Origin: Tricholoma matsutake
Taxonomy: Eukaryota > Basidiomycota > Agaricomycetes > Agaricales > Tricholomataceae
Length of the DNA stretch: 64,000 nucleotides
Assembly (NCBI GenBank): GCA_026075535.2
Contig: AP026542.1
Coordinates: 7,750,001-7,814,000 of the forward strand
Direction: 5' to 3'
Part shown: positions 20,339 to 31,053 of the stretch, piece after piece
How the letters are laid out: every line of letters begins with the position of its first letter
How positions within the stretch are numbered: the stretch's first letter is position 1
The notes under the pieces: model-generated
Databases searched by the model: none
What the model was told of the DNA's origin: nothing
Seen by the model: only the letters and a program-made list of their open reading frames with translations
Position numbers and translations under genes: made by a program

Positions 20339-21148
20339 ATGCCTAAACGGCGAACCAGAGCCCAAACACCACGCTGGGGTCTACACGACCCCTCCCTGAT
20401 TACGGGCGACATCTACAACGATGGTGTCCAAGACTACGACACCCGGTACGATCAAGACGATCCGGATGTAGCTACTGCCCTACGGGCAGTTAGAGATCTA
20501 TGGGCTGGAGAAGACCTCTCTGACCCTGAGGATGACGAGGACTCTCTTGCTATGCAAGAGGCCCTCAATTATGCCGAGAGCAGCCCCAAGCTGGCCTCGA
20601 GGCAAACGATAGACCGTGTGCTGTGGGCGCAGGATGTCCATGTCGCACATAAACGATGGACTCGCAGTCTCGAACGCGAGGACATGTACTCACAGGAGCT
20701 CGGCATGGCCGAGCTCTTCTATCCGGAGGCATCCCCTGCCCCATTACCGCCTTTGCCCCCCATCCCTGAGTTGGTGGAGGACGAAGTGCCGTTATCCGTG
20801 AATGAGAGGCTGGAAATCGAAGCCACCTCTCATGCCATGCTACACCAACTCGACGCGATGACCATGTTTGTTGGTACCGTCCGTACATCCGCCGTTCCCC
20901 CTGCAGAGAGGAACGCATGGCGCCAAATGGCCTGGGAGTTATTCACGACCACCTGGCGACTGTCTGAGACGATGTCGGTGGAACTAGCAGCCGTTCCGAC
21001 ACCTCTCGACCTCACGTCTCCGGCAGCCTTCCGGGCTTCCTACGCGGCGGTGCACACTGCTCAATCAGAGCCTCAATCTGGGGAACCCTCGTCCCCAGCA
21101 TGGCGCCGTCGTCCTCGAGGTCCTCGTGGACAGCAGCGCCGCAACTAG
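20339..21148 (+). CDS. N-element protein (269 aa), intact copy in full-length N1-c
   Basis: Intact frame nearly identical to 1117-1926. Order along the protein: basic start (PKRRTRAQ), acidic region with DDP/EDDED runs (25-80), a helical stretch with KRWTRSLEREDMY, the conserved QELGMAELFYPEASPAPLP and PELVEDEVPLS blocks, the WRQMAWELFTTTWR helix, then an Arg-rich tail (WRRRPRGPRGQQRRN). It is the only gene of the element. No enzymatic motif is visible, so movement must rely on proteins from elsewhere, most likely L ORF2. The protein may bind RNA or DNA through its basic tail; that is inference from composition. Confidence 0.88.
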   Translation: MPKRRTRAQTPRWGLHDPSLITGDIYNDGVQDYDTRYDQDDPDVATALRAVRDLWAGEDLSDPEDDEDSLAMQEALNYAESSPKLASRQTIDRVLWAQDVHVAHKRWTRSLEREDMYSQELGMAELFYPEASPAPLPPLPPIPELVEDEVPLSVNERLEIEATSHAMLHQLDAMTMFVGTVRTSAVPPAERNAWRQMAWELFTTTWRLSETMSVELAAVPTPLDLTSPAAFRASYAAVHTAQSEPQSGEPSSPAWRRRPRGPRGQQRRN

Positions 21149-21439
21149 TACAGGGGTCTATCCCCCTCTACATTCACGGCCACCAAGTAACTGGTGGCCA
21201 CTATCGGGATGGTGACATGGTGTTGCTTCCCTATACCTTCCCCCCACTGCGGGGGGGACAATGTCATCGAGTGCATTTGCTCGAGGGGGGTCTTGGCCCC
21301 CTACTTACGGTGGTCACGGTGAATAACCAGGTGAACAACCACCCGCCTCGTTACTGTCACTCGTGCACAACACGGTGATGGTCCACCTCATTTGTCTGGG
21401 GTGGTCAATCCTCATTGGCTGGAAAAACGCAGACGGTTA

Positions 21440-21460
21440 TTCCTCCCGCAAGGGGGGATT
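21440..21460 (+). promoter_or_regulatory. Conserved GCAA-loop hairpin in N 3' UTR
   Basis: tcctcccGCAAggggggat: a six-pair stem closed by a GNRA-type tetraloop. It is present in N1, N2, N3 and N4 copies (near 2252, 5230, 29150 on +; reversed near 15280, 31840, 36065 and 41290). N4 has a changed stem (cttccc/gggagg) that still pairs. Not seen in the LINE 3' UTR. May be an RNA structure used by the N transcript. Confidence 0.5.
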
Positions 21461-21798
21461 TACGGTGAATTAACACTGCTGCACCTGGTCTGGCCTCAGT
21501 CGGACATGTGGCTGGGGGACTGTTTGCTCCAGGGGGCGATCTAATGGCTAACTTCGGGAGGGGGGGGCGCCCCCTCCAGATTATTGCCTTTCCTGGCTGA
21601 GAGGCCAACGTCTGTGGCACTGCCCGCCTAAAGTGGCTAAAACGGGGACCTGAGTGGGAGATGGGCGAGGGGAACGCGTAGATAAAGTAGTACCCAAGTT
21701 TGTACCCTGCTCCGCGGACTGCGTTTGAGCCCCGCGTTATAAATTCTGATCCAAAAAAAAAAAAAAACCATCCCACAGGATGCTGTGGCCGAACGTAA

Positions 21799-23020
21799 AT
21801 GAGAGACAGACTTAGATCTACCCCTCAGTTACGCGTATTTAGTCAAAATGTAAACAGAAATTGGGGTTACATGGACTCATTACTGGCAGACTTCATAGAC
21901 AACTATGACTTGCTTTTCATGCAAGAGCCTCCCTGGCGATTAATAAGACATGCCCCTTCTGCCCACAACAGGGAAGGGGAAGAAGTTATAGGTGCACCAA
22001 TGAGCCCCAATTGGGGAACTTTAGTGCGCCCATCGGGAATTGACTCCCCCCCTCGCATTGCTGTTTACTTTGCGAACAGCATTGCCAATCTAAGACCGGG
22101 TCTCAGACAAGATCTGATTGACAATCGTGACGTTCTCTTGTTCTCACTGGGAATAGGGGAAGATGTCATGCTACTTGCTAACATCTACTCAGATAGCCAA
22201 CATTTGGCCATCATGCTCTTATTCGAGAACGTCATGACGATCCCACGCTTACACTTCATGTGTGGCGATTTTAATGTGAGACATGCCTCCTGGGATCCCC
22301 AGGGGCCTGAACACTCAATCCATGCCGACCACTTAGTGGAAACGGCGATGGCACTAGGCCTGACTAGAGCCCTTCCAGTAGTGGAGGGCCCTACGCACTT
22401 TCCCCCTCAACAGGGCTTTCACCCCATGGTGATCAACCTGATGTTCGTACCTATGGATCTCAGATTCGTACTGTACTGCGAAATTGTACCTCAAGCCAGA
22501 GGAACGTCTGACCACGCCCCTCTGACACTGACACTACCTGGCCCGGGATCTCTGGTTCCGGTTACCAAGTGGTCCATCAAAAGAGGATCCGAGGAGGAAG
22601 CATCATACCGGGATGTTGTCTCCTCCGCTTTAACTCCGTGGCTAGGTTGGCACGGAGATACCTCGGCAGAAATAGATGATGTCGTTTCGGCAATATTGAT
22701 GATTTTAAACAAGGCATGGGAAAACCATGCCAAGGAATCTCGCCTCGGCAAGTCATCCAAAGGCTGGTGGACAGACAAATGCAGTGGTGCCCTAGACGCC
22801 TACAGAGCCTCCTGAGATGAGGAGGACTGGAAGCACTACAGGAAAGTCATGCGACATGCAAAGCATGACTTTTTTGATGACCGTATCCAAGAAGTGGCTA
22901 CGATGAACAGATGACCCTGGGACCTGATGTCCTGGACTCGTCAACATAACCTCCCATCGTACGAGGCAATCTCTTATCAGGGAGAACCTTGCAACGATCT
23001 GGATTCTCTCTGGGCTGCCC
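21799..23020 (+). pseudogene. L-e ORF2 N-terminal part, broken
   Basis: LINE ORF2 from its ATG through the endonuclease domain (SQNVN, QEPPW, GDFN, SDHAPL all present). Stops follow at 22813-22815 (TGA in the place of an Arg codon in AYRAS) and about 22911 (CGA to TGA). The frame is cut at residue about 408 by the poly(T) of L-f, so no RT domain remains in this piece. Confidence 0.82.
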
Positions 23021-26000
23021 TTTTTTTTTTTTCTTTTGGGTCAAAAGTTTATAACGCGGCGCCCGATCGCAGTCCGCGGTAGAGACATACAAACGAAGTA
23101 CACTATGCCCAGCCCAAGTCCTCCTCCTGCTGATCTTCGCACCAACCACCTGGATAGCTGCGATGACCACTAAGGGGGCCCCCTTTATCGAGTAAACGGA
23201 CTTGCCAGTGGTGGCGTACCGACAACCCGAGCTTGACGATCGTGTTCCCCGAATCCCTACAGGTATGAGTGCAAGATTTAGGGGAAGCTGCCGCCCCGAC
23301 GTGAGCCTCTCAGCTCGGAAAGGAAAGCGTACCCAGCATCGAAGCCGTAACGCATAACCGACAGTGGATCTGAGAGCGCTCAGGCACCTCCCCGAACCAG
23401 TACCTAGTTTCGTGTCCCCCCTCCCTGACAGTCGCTCCTGAACACGGGTGGGCCCCCTTTATAAGGGTTAACGGACTCGTCTGGTGCCCTACGGCCACCC
23501 CGACATACCGATAACACTAGCCAGGACCAGACGAGGGTCATACGCCCTGCGCGCGCAACCTATGCTGGGTCCCACGCAAGTGAGTTGAACGACCCTAAGA
23601 CCGGGTTATTGTCCATGAATTCGTGGAAACCTTCGACAGAGTCTGGGCTTGCCCGAGTTTCTTGGTGATCCACCTTAGGGCAGACGCGTAATAAGTGGTC
23701 TCAAGTTTGTATCACATTGGTATTCCCCGTCGAGGGAGAGACGTTGACGATACTCCCCTATAGGAGCATGGCCAGTGATCATACGAGTTGAACAAGAAGT
23801 CAACAACATGTTGCTTCCCATACCTTTCAGCCAGGGCCCACCTTTGTGAGTCGAGGGTAATACCGGTTTTCCACCTACTCCTCTGAGTTGGTAGAAATGC
23901 CAACCACGATACGCTGGGTCTGAGAACCGGGTGTGCCAATCCTTACAAATGGCCTTTTCGACCTGGTTTTTAAGGTAATCTAGAGACGTCCGTGGGTGTC
24001 TGCCCACGGAGATCTTGGTAGATGTAGCTACATCATGAGCCATCTTGTGTACGTTCCACTCAAATTTCGAGGGGACATGCCAGAATGTAACGGTTCTCTC
24101 CTCATCCCCAGCTAGCCAGGGGCGAAGAGAGCGACAAGCGTCTAGGGCAAAGATTTGCCCAGACCGTGGTTTAGGATCGATTAGGGACTCAATGCCCATA
24201 GTAGAATCCGAGAAGATCACCAACTGTTTGCATCCTCTGCTGCAAGCAGCCAAGACACCCAGTTGGAGAGCGAAGAGTTTGACCTCTGGGGGGGTTCTTC
24301 TCCCAGAAGCTGAGACAATGCGATCGACCTGTTCTCCCTGCCCAAAGACAAGAGCGCAGGCGACAGCTTGGAATTTAGCATCTGTGGGCACCGAAGCATC
24401 CACTGCGACAACAAGAGTGTCATCCTCCACTTGGGCCGACGCCCAGGCTTTATCGAGGTCACTCCTGTAGGAATTCCTCGCTCCATCCTCCTTAGAGGTG
24501 AGGCGATGAGAGGAGAAGTGAGTGGGGAATAGATCCTTCACTCTGTTTCCAGGTGTGTTTTCTTCCCCAAATAGTGCCTCCAGTCCTCCTCATCACGGGA
24601 GGCTCTGTAGGCATCTAGGGCACCACTGCATTCGTCTGTCCACCAACCTTTGGACGACTTGCCGAGGCGAGATTCCTTGGCATGGTTTTCCCATGCCTTG
24701 TTTAAAATCATTGATATCGCCGAGACGACGTCATCGATTTCTGCCGAAGTATCTCCATGCCAATCTAGCCATGGAGTCAAAGCGGAGGAGACAGCATCGC
24801 GATAGGATGCTTCCTCCTCGGATCCTTTTTTGATGGACCACTTGGTAACCGGAACCAAAGATCCCGGGCCAGGTACCACTAATGTCAGGGGGGCGTGGTC
24901 AGACGTTCCCCTGGCTTGCCGACATGATTAGGCCCCAAGATTGCTCTTAGGGGGTGTGATGGGGCCAATAGGGGGGTTCGGAACACTCCCCTGTCGACTA
25001 GACGACACAGTAGTAGCTGCATGGGCAGCAGTCCTGCGATACTTTCCAGGCCACCGATAGGGGTGGTTCTGAATGCACCGAGGATCCAACGAGCAGCTAT
25101 GGACTGCACTTGGGCCAGCGTTTTGATGACACCTTTGACGTGAGCGCCCTTGAAGTGCCAGAGTCTGAGTCCATATGTCATGATAGGTATGACACACGAA
25201 CGGTACAGGAGGCGCTTCTGCATAGGGGTTAGCCCTCTGACAGAATTACCGAGCATTCCCATCGCCCTTGCAGTGGTAAGGGCTTTGGTGGAGTAGAAAT
25301 GTGTATGCTCCTTGAAGGAGAGTTTGCGGTCAAAGAAAAATCCCAGGTACCTCCAGGTAACTTTGGGTTTGAGGGGGGTATTGCCTGTATAGGGAGCAAA
25401 GCCGAGGTCGATGGGTAAGGGAGTGAATCTCCTCGTCCTTGAGAAATGAAATACTTCGGACTTGTCATGTTCGAGGACGAGTCCGAGGGAGGTGAATGCC
25501 TGGTAAATCCAGCCATACACTTTTTTGAGGAGGGGGAGGTTATCCTCCAACTGTGGGGAGCGGGCGATGAGGGTGCCATCGTCTACGTAGGACATGAGAT
25601 CGACATCTCTGCTGATCTCGCTTCTTCTGAAGAGTTTCATAATGGGCATCAAATATAATGCCGATAAGACAGGGGACAAGGCCGATCCTTGTCCCACTCC
25701 CACATCAGCTGCAAAGGAGCCAGATGAGAAAGCGTTCCATTTGTAGGTTGTCTTGTGACCGACCAAATATGAACAGAAGAAATTCACTACTTGCACAGGG
25801 AATCCCGACCGAGAGATAATCTCCAATAGAACCTGGTGGTTCAGGGAGGGGAAGAATTGGGCAATGTCGAAGGCGACAACGCTGGTTTTGAGTCCTTTAG
25901 CCCATCCTGCCCTAACAAGATGGGTGAGGTAGATTCCTGCATCCTCAGTGGAATGCTGGGCGACGCCCCCGAACTGGTTCTGTTCGAAGGCTTCGTGTGC

Positions 26001-27609
26001 GACTCCGTTGAATTGAAGCTGCCTGGACAGCATCTTCTCGACTAGTTTGCCCAGAGTGTTCAGCAGCACAATAGGCCTAAACGACTTTGGGGTGGAATAA
26101 TTAGGTTTCCCTGGTTTCAGGATGATCACCGACAAGGATTCCTTAAAGTGAGCCGGCCAGTGGCCAGCAGTGATGCACGCCTCAGCAATGCGGGTGATGA
26201 GCCCTGCCACTTCTGGGTTGCTACACCAGTGTTTTAGGTGTGACCACGTAACATGATCGGGACCTGGAGCAGAACGGGAAGAACACGCATTTAGCGCTTC
26301 TTTCATTTCCGTAACGGAGAATAGGATCCAGGCCCTTTCAGGCACCAGATCAAGTTCCTCGAGAATGCTCAGATCGACTACTCGATCTGATGCAGTATTG
26401 TAGGACCCATCAAGGGCGGCCCAGAGAGAATCCAGATCATTGCAAGGTTCTCCCCGATAGGAGATTGCCTCTTACGACGGGAGGTTGCGTTGACGAGTCC
26501 AGGACATCAGATCCCAGGGTCGTCTGTTCATTGTAGCCACTTCCTGGATACGGTCATTGAAGAAATCACGCTTTGCATGTTGCATGACTTTTCTGTAGTG
26601 CTTCCAGTCCTCCCCATCGTGGGTGGCTCTGTAAGCGTCTAGGGCACCACTGCATTCGTCTGTCCACCAGCCTTTGGACGACTTGCCGAGGCAAGATTCC
26701 TTGGCATGGTTTTCCCATGCCTTGTTTAAAATCGCTGATATTGCCGAAACGACATCATCGATTTCTGCCAATGTATCTCCGTGCCAATCTAGCCACGGAG
26801 TTAAAGCGGAGGAGACAGCATCTCGGTATGATGCTTCCTCCTCGGATCCTTTTTTGATGGACCACTTGGTGACCGGAACCAGAGATCCTGGGCCAGGTAG
26901 CACTAACGTCAGGGGAGCATGGTCAGACGTCCCCCTGGCTTCAGGTATGATCTCGCAGTACAATACAAACCTAAGATCTGTAGGTACGAACATCAGGTCG
27001 ATCACCGTAGGGTGAAGGCCCTGTTGTGGGGGGAAATAGGTAGGGCCCTCCACTACTGGTAGGGCTCTAGTCAGGCCTAATGCCGTAGCCGTTTCCACTA
27101 AGTGGTCAGCATGGATAGAGTGTTCAGGCCCCTGGGGATCCCAGGAGGCGTGCCTCACGTTAAAATCACCACACATGAAGTGTAGGCGTGGGATCATCAT
27201 GACGTTCTCAAAAAAGAGCGTGATGGCTGAATGTTGGCTATCCGAGTAGACATTAGCAAGTAGCATGACGTCCTCCCCTATTCCCAATGAGAACAGAAGG
27301 ATGTCACGATCGTCGATCAGATCTCGCCTGAGACCTGGTCTTAAATTAGCGATGCTGTTTGCAAAGTAGACAGCAACGCGTGGAGGGGAGTCAATTCCTG
27401 ATGGACGCACTAAGGTGCCCCAGTTTGGGCTCATTGGTGCACCTATAACTTCTTCCCCCTCCCTGTTGTGGGCAGAGGGGGCGTGTCTTATTACTCGCCA
27501 GGGAGGCTCTTGGATAAAAAGCAGGTCGTAGTCATCTACAAAATCCGCCAGTAACGAGTCCATGTAACCCCAATTTCGATTTACATTCTGACTAAATACG
27601 CGTAGCTGA
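23021..27609 (-). mobile_element. L-f: 5'-truncated LINE with an internally rearranged ORF2
   Basis: Minus strand: poly(T) 23021-23037 (interrupted by one C), 3' UTR to about 23560, ORF2 to 27609, where it ends ten codons inside ORF2. Between 24569 and 24916 it carries a 348-bp piece of upstream ORF2 (endonuclease-RT linker) in place of about 125 bp that should join the RT thumb to RNase H. The left flank is L-e ORF2 and the right flank N3-a, so no TSD can be matched. Confidence 0.85.
23560..27609 (-). pseudogene. L-f ORF2, chimeric and broken
   Basis: In translation order: 27609-26472 endonuclease (QEPPW, GDFN, SDHAPL), then a stop near 26473 (TAC to TAA), then 26471-24917 RT (FDIAQFF, SYVDDGTLIARSP) as far as GPNHVG. 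A direct jump follows to a second copy of SDHAPLTL...DEEDW (24916-24569), then RNase H (AVDASVP, PPEVKLFA, SDSTMG, AHDVA) from 24568. Near 23712 a deletion of about 20 nt removes the WCLGPEI part of the C-terminal knuckle and shifts frame. Clearly non-functional. Confidence 0.83.
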
Positions 27610-28387
27610 CGTCGCTCCTTGACTTGTTACAACCACCATAAACAGTGGTAAACACTCCTGCTCGATGTTGGTAGCAACGTCGAGACTCCAATTTTCGTCC
27701 AATTTTTGATCGGATTTCACCATCACGAACGCTCTCGGCGTCTCCAGGCCTGCCCTGATTTGCTAAGAGATCCGTCCATCCGATCCCCGGGGATGTCCCG
27801 GTCATTGTTTTTGACAATGGCTGCTATTTGTCTCGTTCCCCTGTGCTTCGAGGATCCTGGCTAGGTGAGTGGTGTCTATGAAAGAGTAGTCTAGGTCCCT
27901 ATGGGGGCTTAGAGTGGGTGTGGGATGCCTGCTTCAACGCTCGCCCAAGTCGATGCACTCGTTTAGTTGGGGGAGGTCTGGCTCAGGGGGAGGGACATCG
28001 TTACTGGACTGCTGGTCGTCTCTGGGGCTTCCAACCTCCATGCTATGTGAGTCACTACTACTAGGGACAAGCTACACTGACTACCTGTTGGAATACACCG
28101 TCGCTAAAAGGGGCCGGGTGATGGTGCCCCCTGATAGCTAGGTCGATGCTCTGGTGGCTGCATTTCACCACCAACTCCTCACCTCCGGTGCTCACTCCTA
28201 TGGGGTGTTATGACCCGGGTTCAATCTTCTTCCACCAGGCAACAGGATGCGCGGCCTGTTCGCCCCCTCGGAGTGTTTGGAGGCTGTATCGGGTGGACCT
28301 GGAACTGAGATAAGGGGCCATCTGTTATCAACCTTACGCTACGTACTTTGACTGTTATCGTCATTTACCTGTGCTAACTCACTCTCA

Positions 28388-28570
28388 ATGCCCAAATGGC
28401 TGAACAGAGACCAAACCACACGCTGGGGCCTTCACGACCCCACCTTGATTACGGGTGACATCATTGGTGATGATGCCCAAGACTACGACACCCAGTTCTC
28501 ACAGAACGAACTGGACGTAGCAGCTGCCCTAGGCAGTTTGAGATATGTGGGCTGGGGAGGACCTCCCTGA
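28388..28570 (+). pseudogene. N3 first frame: N-terminal remnant of the N protein
   Basis: Starts at the family ATG (tctcaATGccc) with MPKWLNRDQTTRWGLHDP..LITGD, matching residues 1-55 of the N1 protein. A net 2-nt loss near 28540 shifts the frame and ends it at 60 codons. The corresponding downstream sequence (WAGEDLPDPDNYVDSLARQEALAY) continues in the other frame at 28545. The same shift is present in the other N3 copies, so it was in the N3 founder. Confidence 0.75.
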
Positions 28571-29030
28571 CCCTGACAACTACGTGGACTCTCTTGCTAG
28601 GCAGGAGGCCCTCGCTTACACTGCACGCTGCGTATTTCGATCACTTGCATCATATACCAGTACTGACTTGCTCCTGATGCCCAAGTGGACAACCAGAGAC
28701 GATCGTTCCAACGATCCTATGCCTCCGGCAGCTGTTCCAGCTTCCTGTGTGGCGATGCCAACAGCTCTAGCAGAGCTCCAATCTGGGGAACCCTCGTTCC
28801 CAGTACAGTGCCGTCATCATCACAGATGGCCGTGCTGCTACTTGTGTGGGGCATCCTGCTCCACACCCATCACCGCCAGTCTGCTGGCTGCTGTCGGGTT
28901 GGTGACAAATGTCACTACCCTTTACGTTCTCCCCGCTGCGGGGGGGAAATTGCTATCGAGTGCATGTGCTTGCAGTGCATTTGCTCGAGGGGGGCTTTGG
29001 CCCCCTGCTTATGGCGGTTCCGGTGAATAA
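28545..29030 (+). pseudogene. N3 second frame, open for 161 codons
   Basis: Begins in the N-protein acidic region (WAGEDLPDPDNYVDSLARQEA), then meets a repeat of the leader/start region (around 28640-28700, a second MPKWTTRD). It joins the C-terminal part (AELQSGEPSFP) and reads on into what is 3' UTR in N1. The conserved central QELG..PELVEDE and WRQMAWELF blocks are absent. A frame of the same phase is open in 31963-32448(-), 36189-36551(-) and 62739-63185. Coding status is doubtful; it may be a relict. Confidence 0.45.
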
Positions 29031-29473
29031 CCAGGTGAACAACCAGCTGCCACATTACTGTTACTCTTGCATGACATGGTGATGGTCCACCTCGTTCATC
29101 TGGGGTGGTCAATCCTCGTTGGCTGGGAGTATGTGGACGGTTATTCCTCCCGCAAGGGGGGATTTACGGTGAATTGACACTGCTGCGCCTGATCTGACTT
29201 CGGTTGGATATGTGGCTGGGGGACCGCTTCGCACCAGCTGACGATCTAATGGCTAGCTTCGGGAGGGGGTCTCCCCCTCCAGATTATTGCCTTTCCTGGC
29301 TGAGAGGCCAACGTCTGTGGCACTGCCCGCCTAAAGTGGCTAAAACGAGGACCTGGGTAGGATATGGGTGAGGGGAAGCGTAGTTATAGTAGTACCCAAG
29401 TTTGTATCCTGCTCCGCGGACTGCGATCGAGCCCCGCATTATAAATTGTTGACCTAAAAAAAAAAAAAAAAAA

Positions 29474-30460
29474 TTCCCCACTCGCTTTTCCTCTCATTGC
29501 CTCACCTCTAAGGAGGATGGAGCGAGGAATTCTTACAGGAGTGACCTTGACAAGGCCTGGGCCTCGGCCCAGGTGGAGGACGACACTCTCGTCATAGCAG
29601 TGGACGCTTTGGTGCCCACAGATGCAAAATACCAAGCTGTCACCTGTGCTCTTGTCTTCGGACAGGGAGAACAGGTAGATCGCGTTGTCTCAGCTGCTGG
29701 GAGAAGAACCCCCCCAGAAGTCAAACTCTTCGCCCTCCAACTGGGCATCTCTGCTGCTTGCAGTAGGGGATGCAAAAAGCTGGTGATATTCTCGGATTCT
29801 ACCACGGGCATCGAGTCCCTCATAGACCCTAAACCACGTTCTGGGCAGATCTTTGCTCTGCACGCCTGTCGCTCACTTCGCCCCTGGCTAGCCGGGGACG
29901 AGGAGAGGAACATCACATTCTGGCATGTCCCCTCGAAATTTGAGTAGAACGTGCACAAGAAGGCTCACGATGTTGCTACATCTACCAAGATCTCCGTGGG
30001 CAGACACCTGCGGACGTCTTTAGATTACCTTAAAAACCAGGTCGAAAAGGCCATTTGCAAGGATTGGCACACATGGTTCTCAGAGCCGTCATATCATGGA
30101 TGGCACTTCTACCAGCTCAAAGGAGTTGGCAGAAAACCGGTTCTACCCTCAACTCACAAAGGTGGGCCTTGGCTGAAAGTAATGGGAAACAACACTATGA
30201 TGACTTCCCATTCAACTTGTATGATCACTGGCCATGCTCCTATAGGGGAGTATCGTCACCGTCTTTCCCTCGATGGGGAGTACCAATGTTGGTGCCTTGG
30301 TCCCGAGATACAAACTCGAGACCATATATTATGCGTCTGCCATGCAGTGGATCGCAAAAAAACTCGTGCAAGCCCCGACACCGTCGAAGGCTTTCACGAA
30401 TTTATGTACAATAATCCTCCACTAGGATTATTCACCCCGCTTGCATGGGATCCAGGATAG
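29474..30460 (+). pseudogene. L-g ORF2 C-terminal part, one stop
   Basis: RNase H and C-terminal region. RNase H acidic residues are all kept (AVDALVP, PPEVKLFA, FSDSTTG, KAHDVA). TGG to TAG at about 29946-29948 (KFE*NVH) stops the frame. The C-terminal knuckle reads QCWCLGPEIQTRDHILCVC. Ends AWDPG then TAG. Confidence 0.8.
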
Positions 30461-30999
30461 GTTCTGCGCGCAGGGCGTATGACCCCCGTCTGGTCCTGGC
30501 TAGTGTGATCGGTATGTCGGGGTGGCCATAGGGCACCAGACAATTCCGTTAACCCTCATAAAGGGGGCCTGCCCATGTTCAGGAGCGACTGTCAGGGTGG
30601 GGGGACACGAAACCAGGTACCGGTTCGGGGAGGTGCCTGAGCGCTTCCAGATCCACTGTCGGTTGTGCATTACAGTCTTGACGCTGACTACGCCTTCCTT
30701 TCCGAGCTGAGAGGCTCACGTCGGGGCGGCAATTTCCCCTAAATCTTGCACACATACCCATAGGGATTCGGGGAACACGACATTGTCAAGTCCAGGTTGT
30801 CGGTACGCCACCACTGGCAAGTCTGTTTACTCAATAAAGGGGGCCCCCTTAGTGGTCATCGCAGCTATCCAGGTGGTTGGTGTGAAGATCAGCAGGAGGA
30901 GGACTTGGGCTGGGCATAGTGGACTCTGCTTGTATGTCTCTACCGCGGACTGCATTCGGGCGTCGCGTTATAAATTTTTGACCCAAAAAAAAAAAAAAA
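29474..30999 (+). mobile_element. L-g: LINE 3' end (RNase H onward)
   Basis: Starts at ORF2 residue about 962 (FPTRFSSH), directly after the poly(A) of N3-a, and runs through the ORF2 stop at about 30460, the 3' UTR with the aagggggccccctt palindrome, and poly(A) 30985-30999. Its upstream part is missing. It may be the far end of L-e or an independent truncated copy. Confidence 0.82.
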
Positions 31000-31053
31000 G
31001 CTTGAAGTGGCTGACCCAAATTGAGGACTTGGGGGTCTCGATCCCAGTCAAGT
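31000..31053. other. 54-bp unassigned sequence
   Basis: The only stretch in the window that I cannot match to L or N. It lies between the poly(A) of L-g and a 5'-truncated N2-b. It starts gcttgaagtggctgaccc and contains gggggtctcgatccc, which looks faintly like a tRNA T-arm, but no tRNA cloverleaf can be drawn. It may be original target DNA or filler from end joining. Confidence 0.5.

Larger units (their letters stand above)
19560..21767 (+). mobile_element. N1-c: complete, apparently young non-autonomous element
   Basis: 2208 bp: 5' terminus at 19560 (tcgacgctccttgac), leader 19560-20338, intact ORF 20339-21148, 3' UTR 21149-21752 and poly(A) 21753-21767. Perfect TSD and an intact ORF make it the best reference for the N1 subfamily. 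Leader features include the GTGAGT near 19815, small hairpins near the 5' end and the gggttcaatc motif near 20170. Confidence 0.95.
19215..21798 (+). pseudogene. L-e ORF1 C-terminal part, split by N1-c
   Basis: Encodes the three zinc knuckles of the LINE gag-like protein: CWKWGHPTPACR, then CPVCTGP-like with altered spacing, then CQKNHASD. It is broken inside the last few codons by N1-c (TSD ccatcccacaggat). The normal TAA directly before the ORF2 ATG is kept at 21796-21798. Several changes are G-to-A or C-to-T relative to L-d. No start remains. Confidence 0.75.
19215..23020 (+). mobile_element. L-e: internal LINE segment, split by N1-c
   Basis: 19215-19559 is the zinc-knuckle end of ORF1. 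21782-23020 continues through the ORF1/ORF2 border into ORF2 to about residue 408 (DSLWAAL). It abuts L-c on the left and the poly(T) of L-f on the right with no resumption of the same copy beyond either, so both ends are rearranged or lost. Confidence 0.85.
27610..29473 (+). mobile_element. N3-a: non-autonomous element, N3 subfamily
   Basis: 1864 bp from the N 5' terminus to poly(A) at 29456-29473. Same leader and tail as N1/N2 but a shortened, rearranged coding region. The left flank is L-f (-) and the right flank is L ORF2 (+, ttccccactcgc). The flanks do not match, so the insertion site was rearranged or its left half deleted. Confidence 0.9.

Noticed and set aside
27610..29473. N3 as random decay of N1
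   Set aside because: Four N3 copies share the same deletion and duplication, and two have perfect TSDs, so N3 spread as its own subfamily.
31030..31053. tRNA 3' half in the 54-bp island
   Set aside because: Only a weak T-arm resemblance; no D-arm, anticodon arm or acceptor pairing over the length.
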